64,000 nucleotides of DNA from DASXUG01 sp036504995 (GTDB taxonomy: Bacteria > Pseudomonadota > Gammaproteobacteria > Burkholderiales > Methylophilaceae): NCBI GenBank assembly GCA_036504995.1, contig DASXUG010000008.1, positions 310,001 to 374,000 on the forward strand, in the 5' to 3' direction. The notes below the pieces were generated by a model, which was not told the origin of the DNA, did no database searches, and was given only the letters and a program-made list of their open reading frames with translations. The position numbers and the translations under genes were made by a program. Positions 25,269 through 33,110 of this stretch are shown piece by piece (within the stretch, counting starts at the first letter, position 1; each line of letters starts with the position of its first letter).

Positions 25269-26519
25269 TTAAATCTTTTTAAATACTAATGACCCATTGG
25301 TACCACCAAAACCAAAGTTATTTTTCAGCGCCACTTCAATTTTCATATCACGTGCCGTGTTAGCGCAAAAATCTAAATCGCACTCAGGATCTTGATTGAA
25401 AATATTAATAGTAGGAGGTGAAATTTGATGATGTATTGAAAGTACTGTAAACACAGACTCTAAACCACCAGCACCACCAAGCAAATGACCCGTCATGGAT
25501 TTAGTAGAGTTAACTACCAAATTTTTAGCATGATCGCCAAATGCTGCTTTAATCGCATTGGTTTCATTGGCATCGCCTAAAGGTGTTGAAGTGCCATGTG
25601 CATTTACAAACTGAACTTCATCTGGATTTACGCCTGCGTTATTTAAAGCATTACGCATCGATCGGCGTGGACCATCCATATTAGGCGCGGTCATATGATA
25701 TGCGTCTGCACTCATGCCGTAGCCAAGTAGCTCGGCGTAAATTTTAGCACCGCGTTTCTTAGCAGATTCATACTCTTCAAGCACCATCACACCAGCACCC
25801 TCGCCTATGACAAAACCATCACGGTCTTTATCCCAAGGGCGACTTGCTGTTGCAGGATCATCATTGCGTGTAGACAAGGCACGAGCCGATGCAAAGCCAC
25901 CTACTGAAAGTTCGGTAATTGCTGCTTCTGCACCACCAGCCACCATCACATCGGCATCACCATACTCAATCATGCGAGCAGCATCACCAATCGAATGGGT
26001 ACCCGTAGTACACGCAGTCACGATGGCTACATTTGGCCCTTTAAAACCAAACATGATAGAAAGATTACCTGAAATCATATTAATGATTGTGCCAGGAATA
26101 AAGAATGGCGAAATCTTACGTGGACCACCTTCATCATAAGTGTCATTGGTTTCTTCGATCAGGCGTAAGCCGCCGATACCAGAACCAATGGAGACACCAA
26201 TACGCTCAGCGTTTTCTTCTGTGACGACAATGCCAGAATCTCGAATCGCCTCAATACCTGCAGCCATCCCGTACTGGATGAAAGTATCCATACGGCGTGC
26301 TTCTTTAGCAGGCAGATACTGAGAAACGTCAAAACCTTTGACTTCGCCAGCGATTTGCGATGAAAAATTACTGGTATCAAACTTTGTAATGCGTGTGATA
26401 CCAGACTTACCAGCAATAAGATCAGACCAAGACGCTTGCACACCTATACCAACAGGTGATACAACGCCGAGGCCCGTAACTACTACACGTCGTTTACCAA
26501 CGTTTATAGGCTTGGACAA
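25269..26519 (-). CDS. fabF: Beta-ketoacyl-ACP synthase II
   Basis: A 416-residue condensing enzyme that elongates acyl-ACP with malonyl-ACP. The active-site cysteine is Cys170 in TACTTG. The two histidines are in VNAHGTSTPLGD and KSMTGHLLGGAGG, and the C-terminal NNFGFGGTNGSL motif is intact. Length and N-terminus (RRVVVTGLGVVSPVG) are standard for FabF. It follows acpP with a 30-base gap and ends the operon at the 25.2-kb terminator. Confidence 0.97.
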   Translation of the reverse strand: MSKPINVGKRRVVVTGLGVVSPVGIGVQASWSDLIAGKSGITRITKFDTSNFSSQIAGEVKGFDVSQYLPAKEARRMDTFIQYGMAAGIEAIRDSGIVVTEENAERIGVSIGSGIGGLRLIEETNDTYDEGGPRKISPFFIPGTIINMISGNLSIMFGFKGPNVAIVTACTTGTHSIGDAARMIEYGDADVMVAGGAEAAITELSVGGFASARALSTRNDDPATASRPWDKDRDGFVIGEGAGVMVLEEYESAKKRGAKIYAELLGYGMSADAYHMTAPNMDGPRRSMRNALNNAGVNPDEVQFVNAHGTSTPLGDANETNAIKAAFGDHAKNLVVNSTKSMTGHLLGGAGGLESVFTVLSIHHQISPPTINIFNQDPECDLDFCANTARDMKIEVALKNNFGFGGTNGSLVFKKI

Positions 26520-26549
26520 GGCAACTCCAAGAAAATATTAAGAGGGGAT

Positions 26550-26786
26550 TTATTTAAGGTTAGCAGTGACGTAGTCAATTGCTTGTTGAACTGTCGTAAT
26601 TTTTTCAGCTTCTTCATCTGGAATTTCACAGTCAAACTCTTCTTCAAGTGCCATCACTAGCTCTACGGTATCCAATGAATCAGCACCAAGATCATCAACG
26701 AATGAAGATGCATTTTTAACATCAGCCTCAGCTGCACCTAATTGTTCCATTACAATCTTTTTAACGCGTTGTTCGATGTCAGACAT
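26550..26786 (-). CDS. acpP: Acyl carrier protein of fatty acid synthesis
   Basis: A 78-residue acidic ACP. The phosphopantetheine serine is Ser37 in DLGADSLDTVELVMALEEEF. The sequence is typical of proteobacterial AcpP and clearly different from the stand-alone carrier protein at 11.3 kb. It lies between fabG and fabF. A good sigma-70 promoter is present in the 179-base gap upstream, which would allow the high expression AcpP needs. Confidence 0.97.
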   Translation of the reverse strand: MSDIEQRVKKIVMEQLGAAEADVKNASSFVDDLGADSLDTVELVMALEEEFDCEIPDEEAEKITTVQQAIDYVTANLK

Positions 26787-26885
26787 CTGTATTACTCCCT
26801 TTCAAGTGTTTAACTTTCACTTCAAACATTCCACGAAAACCATGAATATCTAAAGGTAAAGCACGTTACTACTAAATTAGCCGCT

Positions 26886-26913
26886 ATTCTAACAAAAGTC
26901 CTGCGGTTTTCAA
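26886..26913 (-). promoter_or_regulatory. Candidate sigma-70 promoter of acpP
   Basis: On the minus strand, TTGAAA (26908-26913) and TAGAAT (26886-26891) are separated by 16 bases. The acpP ATG is about 100 bases downstream with AAGGGAG as ribosome site. It lies in the 179-base gap between fabG and acpP, consistent with extra transcription of acpP-fabF. Confidence 0.6.
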
Positions 26914-26965
26914 AAAACTAAAGTCGTTTATTCTACAATATTATTTCAAGCTTCTAAAATAAACC

Positions 26966-27706
26966 TTAAGCCATGTACATGCCGCCATTCACGTGAATGG
27001 TTTCACCCGTGATGTAGGCAGCGGCTGGGGATGCTAAAAAGGCCACGGTAGCAGCAATGTCTTCTGGCTGACCCAAGCGTGCTAATGGGATATGTTTTAG
27101 CAGGCCTTCACGTTGCTCTTCTGACAGCGCACGTGTCATGTCGGTATCAATAAAGCCTGGAGCAACACAGTTTACCGTAATGCCGCGACTACCTACTTCG
27201 CTGGCTAGGGACTTGGTAAAGCCTGTCATACCAGCTTTAGCTGCAGCGTAATTGGTTTGCCCAGCATTCCCCATATGTCCCACAACGGAAGTGATGCTGA
27301 TAATACGACCTGTGCGCGCTTTCATCATCGGACGTAAAACTGCTTTCGATAGGCTAAAAACGGATTTCAGATTCGTCAAAAGCACATCATCCCACTCTTC
27401 ATCACTCATGCGCATTAAGAGCATATCTTTAGTAATGCCAGCGTTATTCACTAAAATGCTTACATCACCAAACTGAGCATTAATTGTTTTTAATGTAGCA
27501 TCAATTTGAGCAGAGTCATTGACGTTTAGGGCTAAACCTAAACCTTTGACGCCTGCATCTTGCAGTGTTTTTGTGATTTGCTCTGCACCACTGGCGGATG
27601 TGGCAGTACCCACAACGGTTGCACCTTGTTTACCTAAAGCCATGGCAATAGCAGCGCCGATTCCGCGGCTTGCGCCAGTCACTAATGCGATTTGATTTTC
27701 TAACAT
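26966..27706 (-). CDS. fabG: 3-oxoacyl-ACP reductase
   Basis: A 246-residue NADPH-dependent short-chain dehydrogenase. The cofactor motif TGASRGIG is at residues 10-17 and NNAG at 87-90. The catalytic Ser140 (ISITSVVGH), Tyr153 and Lys157 (NYAAAKAG) are all present. The C-terminus ITGETIHVNGGMYMA is standard. I start it at ATG 27706, eight bases after AGGGAG; the GTG three codons upstream would be too close to that site. It lies 19 bases after fabD. Confidence 0.96.
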   Translation of the reverse strand: MLENQIALVTGASRGIGAAIAMALGKQGATVVGTATSASGAEQITKTLQDAGVKGLGLALNVNDSAQIDATLKTINAQFGDVSILVNNAGITKDMLLMRMSDEEWDDVLLTNLKSVFSLSKAVLRPMMKARTGRIISITSVVGHMGNAGQTNYAAAKAGMTGFTKSLASEVGSRGITVNCVAPGFIDTDMTRALSEEQREGLLKHIPLARLGQPEDIAATVAFLASPAAAYITGETIHVNGGMYMA

Positions 27707-27725
27707 TATTCGCACTCCCTTATTT

Positions 27726-28655
27726 TTATGATGACAAATTTGTTTGTAATTCAGCGATTGCTTCTGAACTCAGTAAAGCGACACAAGGCAATTCGGCAAC
27801 AATGCGTTTTGTTAAGCCAGATAACACCTTACCTGGACCACACTCGGCACTCATGCTAACACCATTGGCGTGCACAGCCTGCACCGTCTCAACCCAGCGT
27901 ACTGGGCTATATAGTTGACGCACCAAGGCATCTTTAATTTTATCAGCATCGCTATATGAGGCAACATCTGCATTATGTAGAACAGGAGTTGCACTTGGGG
28001 TAACAGCTACGTCATTTAAATATTGGCGCAACTCATCTGCAGCTGGTTTCATTAAAGCGCAGTGAGATGGCACACTCACCGGCAACGCCACTGCGCGCTT
28101 TGCACCATTGGTCTTTGCTAGTTCCATACCGCGCTCAACCGCACCTTTATTGCCTGCAATCACGACCTGACCAGGTGAGTTTAAGTTAACCGCTTCTAAT
28201 ACTTCACCCTGCGCAGCTTCGCTACATACAGCGCGTACAGCTTCATCATCCAAACCGAGAATTGCAGCCATAGCCCCAATCCCTTCTGGCACAGCACTTT
28301 GCATCACTTGTGCACGGTATTTTACTAAAGGTAAAGCATCTCGATAAGCTAATACATTGGCAGCCACTAAAGCGGTGTATTCACCTAGGCTATGGCCTGC
28401 CATTACTGCAGGTTGGGCGCCACCTTGCGCTTGCCAAGCACGCCATGTAGCAACACCAGCAGCCAGCATCAATGGCTGTGTATTTGTAGTTTGATTTAAA
28501 AGCTCATTGGGTTCTGTTGCCATCGCCCAAAAATCCACGCCCAATATATCGGAGGCTTCTACAAAAGTTTCTTTTACTACCGCCACGTCTGCAAAACCCT
28601 GCATCATACCTACAGATTGAGAGCCTTGCCCTGGGAAGAAAAATGCAAATGTCAT
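27726..28655 (-). CDS. fabD: Malonyl-CoA:ACP transacylase
   Basis: A 309-residue acyltransferase that loads malonate on ACP. FPGQGSQSVGM is at residues 7-17. The nucleophile Ser89 is in the MAGHSLGEY elbow, and the catalytic His is in PVSVPSHCALM near 200. GQVVIAGN and the late SAECGPGKVLSGLTKRI are also typical. It sits 35 bases after fabH and 19 bases before fabG. Confidence 0.97.
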   Translation of the reverse strand: MTFAFFFPGQGSQSVGMMQGFADVAVVKETFVEASDILGVDFWAMATEPNELLNQTTNTQPLMLAAGVATWRAWQAQGGAQPAVMAGHSLGEYTALVAANVLAYRDALPLVKYRAQVMQSAVPEGIGAMAAILGLDDEAVRAVCSEAAQGEVLEAVNLNSPGQVVIAGNKGAVERGMELAKTNGAKRAVALPVSVPSHCALMKPAADELRQYLNDVAVTPSATPVLHNADVASYSDADKIKDALVRQLYSPVRWVETVQAVHANGVSMSAECGPGKVLSGLTKRIVAELPCVALLSSEAIAELQTNLSS

Positions 28656-28690
28656 TGTTTTTAATTAACCTTTAACTCGTATTAACTGAA

Positions 28691-29647
28691 TTAATACTTC
28701 ATCAATATCGCGCCCCAGGTGAAACCACCACCAAAGGCTTCCATTAAAATGGTTTCGCCGCGCTTAATGCGGCCATCACGCACAGCAATATCTAAAGCCA
28801 AAGGTACTGAGGCAGCAGAAGTATTGCCATGCTTATCGACGGTGACCACAACCTTATCCATATCCATACCCAGTTTTTTTGCTGTTGACTGTAATATGCG
28901 AATATTAGCCTGATGTGGCACTAACCAATCAACGTCACTCTTGCTGAGGCCATTGGCTGCTAAGGCTTCATCTACTATTGCATCGAGCGTATTGACTGCG
29001 ATTTTAAAAACCGCATTGCCTTCCATATGGATGGTTTTGCTGCCTTCTTGCTTTGACACGCCTGACGGAATATCAAGAAGTCCAGCGTTTGAGCCATCTG
29101 CATGCAAATGACTGGAAATAACACCCATTTCACCACTGGCCTGAAGAATCACGGCGCCAGCACCATCACCCCACAAAATGCAATTTGAGCGATCAGTCCA
29201 ATCAGTGACGCGTGACATGGTCTCTGCACCGACCACCAGCACGCATTTAGCCGACCCAGCCTTAATAAAGTTATCGGCGGTAGCAAGCGCATAAACAAAA
29301 CCGCTACAAACTGCCTGTATATCGAAAGCTGGGCAATTATTAGTAACCCCTAGTTTTTTCTGTAGTAAACAAGCGGTACTCGGAAAAAACAAATCAGGCG
29401 TTGTCGTCGCAACTATAATTAAGTCGATACTTGAGGCATCAATCCCCGCTGACATAATGGCATTTTTGGCGGCTTCTAAAGCCAAATCACTAGTAAACTG
29501 TCCTTCAGCAACGATATGTCTTTCACGAATACCAGTGCGCGTAAAAATCCACTCATCAGTAGTGTCAATCATGCGCTCTAAATCAGCATTGGTGAGAATT
29601 TTTTCAGGTAGATAGCTGCCTGTGCCAGCAATGCGTGAATACTTCAT
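28691..29647 (-). CDS. fabH: Beta-ketoacyl-ACP synthase III
   Basis: A 318-residue thiolase-fold enzyme that starts fatty acid synthesis by condensing acetyl-CoA with malonyl-ACP. The active-site cysteine is Cys114 in IQAVCSGFVYAL. The His and Asn are in DWLVPHQANIRI and VDKHGNTSAASVPLAL. The C-terminus GGGFTWGAILMKY is standard. The start codon overlaps the plsX stop by four bases, so translation is coupled. Confidence 0.97.
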   Translation of the reverse strand: MKYSRIAGTGSYLPEKILTNADLERMIDTTDEWIFTRTGIRERHIVAEGQFTSDLALEAAKNAIMSAGIDASSIDLIIVATTTPDLFFPSTACLLQKKLGVTNNCPAFDIQAVCSGFVYALATADNFIKAGSAKCVLVVGAETMSRVTDWTDRSNCILWGDGAGAVILQASGEMGVISSHLHADGSNAGLLDIPSGVSKQEGSKTIHMEGNAVFKIAVNTLDAIVDEALAANGLSKSDVDWLVPHQANIRILQSTAKKLGMDMDKVVVTVDKHGNTSAASVPLALDIAVRDGRIKRGETILMEAFGGGFTWGAILMKY

Positions 29648-30726
29648 GCTATTGCTTTCGATGAGTCAGTATGAATAGGTTTCAAATTTTCTTGATTTAA
29701 TGTGTTAGTTGTTTTGATATGTTCAATTTCTAATTGTTCGGTGATTCTTCGCAGCATGCCACTTCTCGCCTCATGCGCTGCTGTTTTGATTGCGTTATGG
29801 TAGGCAACTACATCGGCACCACCATGACTCTTTACTACAATTCCACGTAAACCCAAAAAGCTTGCGCCATTGTATCGACGAGGATCCAGCCGACGCTTAA
29901 ACGCTTTCAACACAGGCATTGCAACTAACGCCATGAGTTTATTTAAAAAATTTCGCTTAAATTCTTGGCTTAAGAAGTTAGCCATCATGTGTGCCAAACC
30001 TTCCGAGGTTTTAAGTGCCACATTACCGACAAAGCCATCACACACGATAACATCAACAGTACCTTTGTAGATATCATCACCCTCGACATTACCAAAGAAA
30101 TTCAAATGACTAGCGCGCAACAACTCCCCTGCCCGCTTAACCACTTCATTGCCTTTAATGTCCTCGGAGCCTATATTGAGCAAACCAACTTTGGGAGCAG
30201 CTTTTTCTTCAACACAAGATACTAAAACAGAACCCATAACTGCAAATTGCAACAAATGTTCTGGGGTACAGTCCGCGTTCGCACCCAAATCCAGCATATA
30301 AGTCATGCCGTTTTTATTAGGTAATTTACCCGCAATGGCCGGACGATCAATACCAGCAATGGTTTTCAACACAAATCGCGCAGTCGCCATGAGCGCACCA
30401 GTATTACCTGCACTCACACAAGCACTCGCCTCTCCACTTTTAACCAAATTAATGGCCACACGCATAGACGAATCTTTTTTGTTCTTAAGGGCGCTTTGTG
30501 GAGACTCATCCATCAACACAACCTCAGTAGCGTGATGAATGCGCAGGCGTGCACCTACCTTAGCTCCCCGCGCAGTTAATTCCGCGGTAATCGCTTCAGA
30601 TAAACCCACCAATACAATATTGATATTGCTGTCTTGTTCGAGCGCCATGAGCGCGGCCGGGACAGTCACATGCGGACCGTGGTCGCCACCCATAGCATCA
30701 ACAGCTACAGTGATGTCTTTATTCAC
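29644..30726 (-). CDS. plsX: Phosphate acyltransferase PlsX, GTG start proposed
   Basis: A 360-residue enzyme that makes acyl-phosphate from acyl-ACP for phospholipid synthesis. AVDAMGGDHGPHVTVPAAL is near the N-terminus; MLDLGANADC and GFVGNVALKTSEG lie in the middle. Homologues begin a few residues before DAMGGD, which fits the GTG at 30726. The in-frame ATG at 30759 falls within the loop of a strong hairpin and would add a hydrophobic stretch absent from the family. No good Shine-Dalgarno precedes the GTG. The C-terminal extension (EHIKTTNTLNQENLKPIHTD) is slightly longer than usual. It overlaps fabH by four bases. Confidence 0.93.
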   Translation of the reverse strand: MNKDITVAVDAMGGDHGPHVTVPAALMALEQDSNINIVLVGLSEAITAELTARGAKVGARLRIHHATEVVLMDESPQSALKNKKDSSMRVAINLVKSGEASACVSAGNTGALMATARFVLKTIAGIDRPAIAGKLPNKNGMTYMLDLGANADCTPEHLLQFAVMGSVLVSCVEEKAAPKVGLLNIGSEDIKGNEVVKRAGELLRASHLNFFGNVEGDDIYKGTVDVIVCDGFVGNVALKTSEGLAHMMANFLSQEFKRNFLNKLMALVAMPVLKAFKRRLDPRRYNGASFLGLRGIVVKSHGGADVVAYHNAIKTAAHEARSGMLRRITEQLEIEHIKTTNTLNQENLKPIHTDSSKAIA

Positions 30727-30735
30727 TATGAATAT

Positions 30736-30775
30736 AAAAAAGAAAAGCGTAGCAACCATAATGGCGCTACGCTTT
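30736..30775 (-). terminator. Terminator/attenuator hairpin between rpmF and plsX
   Basis: On the minus strand a 10-bp perfect stem AAAGCGTAGC/GCTACGCTTT with a 12-base loop is followed by TCTTTTTTATATT. It begins 13 bases after the rpmF stop and ends just before the plsX GTG. It has all features of an intrinsic terminator and probably reduces transcription from yceD-rpmF into the fab genes. Confidence 0.85.
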
Positions 30776-30787
30776 GCTTAAATTGAA

Positions 30788-30967
30788 TTACTCGCCTTTG
30801 GCTGGCATTACTTTACGACCACGATAGTAGCCGTTTGGGCTTACATGGTGACGTAAATGTGTCTCACCAGTTGTTGGCTCAACAGCCAATGGTGGATTTG
30901 TTAAAAAATCGTGTGAACGATGCATGCCACGTTTAGAGGGTGACTTTTTGTTTTGTTGAACTGCCAT
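30788..30967 (-). CDS. rpmF: 50S ribosomal protein L32
   Basis: A 59-residue basic protein: MAVQQNKKSPSKRGMHRSHD, then a middle segment LTNPPLAVEPTTGETHLRHH and the end SPNGYYRGRKVMPAKGE. This is a normal-length L32, of the type that lacks the four zinc-binding cysteines. AGGAG precedes the ATG by eight bases. The yceD-rpmF-plsX order is conserved across proteobacteria. Confidence 0.96.
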   Translation of the reverse strand: MAVQQNKKSPSKRGMHRSHDFLTNPPLAVEPTTGETHLRHHVSPNGYYRGRKVMPAKGE

Positions 30968-31000
30968 GTTAATACTCCTAATTTACGATGTTGCTATGCC

Positions 31001-31504
31001 CTAGCTTTTATCAACCTTAAGGCCTTGCAATACTTTAAATGGATTTGGTTTTCCTACTTCTATCACCTTATCTTTAACACCGCACACCTTTACATCGTGC
31101 TTGGGAGCGTAAGGCAACGCTAACAAAACCTCATCCTCTATTAATTGACTCACCTGCATTTGCGGGTCAGCCACCAAATAATCCACTTCATCTTCAAGAT
31201 CGTCTTGCTCTGATGGCAATAATGACTCATCAGCCAAAACCACGAAGAGCGAATCAATATTTAAGTCAAATGCAAAAGACTCTAAACAACGACCGCATAT
31301 CAAGTTTACGGTACCGTTAACTTGCAGATTTAACATTGGTTTATTGTTATCATCCACCAAGCCAACCAACCGCCAACTTAACACACCCTCTTGCGAAAAG
31401 AGCATGTCTTGAACGCGCGTCATTTCAAAAACGGGGATTATATCATGAATCTCAAGAGATTTCCTTGCAAATTCAATGCTGTTAATGATGTGCTGTGCAG
31501 TCAT
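31001..31504 (-). CDS. yceD: YceD/DUF177 family protein (23S rRNA accumulation protein)
   Basis: A 167-residue protein. The N-terminal segment HIINSIEFARKSLE, the CGRCLESFAFDL motif (near 90-102) and the acidic region EQDDLEDEVDYLVADPQMQVSQLIEDEVLLALP are DUF177 signatures. YceD is linked to 23S rRNA accumulation and is almost always upstream of rpmF, as here. The ATG at 31504 follows a promoter so closely that the transcript may be nearly leaderless, and no Shine-Dalgarno is visible. Confidence 0.92.
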   Translation of the reverse strand: MTAQHIINSIEFARKSLEIHDIIPVFEMTRVQDMLFSQEGVLSWRLVGLVDDNNKPMLNLQVNGTVNLICGRCLESFAFDLNIDSLFVVLADESLLPSEQDDLEDEVDYLVADPQMQVSQLIEDEVLLALPYAPKHDVKVCGVKDKVIEVGKPNPFKVLQGLKVDKS

Positions 31505-31513
31505 AAGGGGCGC

Positions 31514-31542
31514 ATGATATAATTTTGACGGTTATGTGTCAA
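31514..31542 (-). promoter_or_regulatory. Candidate promoter of the yceD-rpmF-fab operon
   Basis: On the minus strand, TTGACA (31537-31542) and TATCAT (31514-31519) are separated by 17 bases. The predicted transcript start is only a few bases before the yceD ATG at 31504. The promoter overlaps an inverted repeat TTTTGAC-N8-GTCAAAA (31523-31529 / 31538-31544) that could be an operator. Confidence 0.5.
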
Positions 31543-31645
31543 AACTAATCGGGATTTAATTATCCCACAAGACAAATTTAAAGCCGAGGCTAATCCTTGG
31601 CGCTGTAATCTTTCTATATATATTCATTCAGAGTAAGGTTGGGGC

Positions 31646-33064
31646 GTGATAAAAAAAATTCTTATTGCTAATCGGGGCGAAATCGCCGTGCGTATTGTAC
31701 GTGCGTGTTCGGAAATGGGCATTAAATCGGTTGCGATTTATTCAGACGCAGACCGTCATGCATTACATGTTAAAAAAGCTGATGAGGCTTACAATATTGG
31801 TTCCGATCCTGTTATCGGTTATTTAAATGCGCACAACATTGTTAACTTAGCCGTAGCTTCAGGTTGTGATGCATTGCATCCAGGCTATGGGTTTTTATCT
31901 GAAAATCCAGAATTGGCCGAGATTTGTGCACGTCGTGGTATTAAGTTCATTGGCCCAGAAGCCTCTGTTATTCGTCAAATGGGCGATAAAATTCAGGCAC
32001 GTAACGCGATGGTAGCTGCAGGCATTCCATGCACTCCAGGCAGTGATGGCAACTTGGCAAATGTCGAAGAGGCACGTACCTTAGCCAGTAAAATTGGCTA
32101 CCCCGTTATGCTAAAAGCCACTAACGGCGGTGGTGGGCGTGGAATCCGACGTTGTAATGATGAAAAAGAACTCATTAGTAATTATGACCGCGTCATTTCG
32201 GAGGCGAGTAAAGCTTTCGGTAAACCAGAAGTGTTCCTAGAAAAGTGCGTGGTTAACCCACGTCATATTGAGGTGCAGGTTTTGGGTGATAGCCATGGCA
32301 ACGTGATTCATTTATTTGAGCGCGATTGCTCGATTCAGCGCCGCAACCAAAAGTTGATAGAGATTGCCCCGTCACCACAGCTAAGTAATGCGCAACGTGA
32401 ATATATTGGCAATTTAGCGGTAAAAGCGGCCAAAGCTGTCGGTTATGAAAACGCTGGCACAGTTGAGTTTTTGCTGGACTCAGACAACACTTTCTACTTT
32501 ATGGAGATGAATACACGCCTGCAGGTAGAGCACACCGTCACAGAAACCATTACTGGTATTGATATTGTGCAAGAGCAAATCCGCATCGCAGATGGTAAAG
32601 CGCTTCAGTACAAACAAAGCGATGTGCATTATCGTGGCTTTGCAATGGAGTTCCGCATTAATGCCGAGGATCCTAAAAATGACTTCTTGCCAAGTTTTGG
32701 TAAGATCACACGCTACTATGCACCAGGTGGCCCAGGTGTGCGTATGGATGCCGCAATTTATAGTGGCTACGTCATCCCGCCCTACTATGATTCGATGTGC
32801 GCAAAACTCACAGTTTGGGCTTTGAACTGGGAGAGCGTCATTGAGCGTGGACGCCGCTCACTTGATGATATGGTGGTGTATGGCGTAAAAACCACCATCC
32901 CGTATTATCAAGAAATTTTGAAGCATCCAGATTTTAGAGGTGGCGAATTTAACACTAGCTTTGTAGAATCACACCCTGAGCTGATTAATTATGCAACGGA
33001 TTTCCCGCCAGATTTAATCGCCGCAGCTATTTCAGCGGCTATTGCGGCACACGAAGGCATTTAA
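31646..33064 (+). CDS. pycA: Pyruvate carboxylase biotin carboxylase subunit (AccC-like)
   Basis: A 472-residue ATP-grasp biotin carboxylase: KKILIANRGEIAVRIVRAC at the N-terminus, GGGGRGIRRC (ATP-binding glycine loop, near 167), EMNTRLQVEHTVTE (near 288) and FRINAEDP. It is 20-25 residues longer than acetyl-CoA carboxylase AccC. The next gene encodes the carboxyltransferase/biotin carrier chain, so the pair fits two-subunit pyruvate carboxylase, supplying oxaloacetate from pyruvate, bicarbonate and ATP. The start is a GTG. AccC is the alternative name if the context is ignored. Confidence 0.9.
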   Translation: MIKKILIANRGEIAVRIVRACSEMGIKSVAIYSDADRHALHVKKADEAYNIGSDPVIGYLNAHNIVNLAVASGCDALHPGYGFLSENPELAEICARRGIKFIGPEASVIRQMGDKIQARNAMVAAGIPCTPGSDGNLANVEEARTLASKIGYPVMLKATNGGGGRGIRRCNDEKELISNYDRVISEASKAFGKPEVFLEKCVVNPRHIEVQVLGDSHGNVIHLFERDCSIQRRNQKLIEIAPSPQLSNAQREYIGNLAVKAAKAVGYENAGTVEFLLDSDNTFYFMEMNTRLQVEHTVTETITGIDIVQEQIRIADGKALQYKQSDVHYRGFAMEFRINAEDPKNDFLPSFGKITRYYAPGGPGVRMDAAIYSGYVIPPYYDSMCAKLTVWALNWESVIERGRRSLDDMVVYGVKTTIPYYQEILKHPDFRGGEFNTSFVESHPELINYATDFPPDLIAAAISAAIAAHEGI

Positions 33065-33110
33065 GTCTAACCATTCAACATCAATAAATATAAAGTTATA
33101 AGTTAAATAT

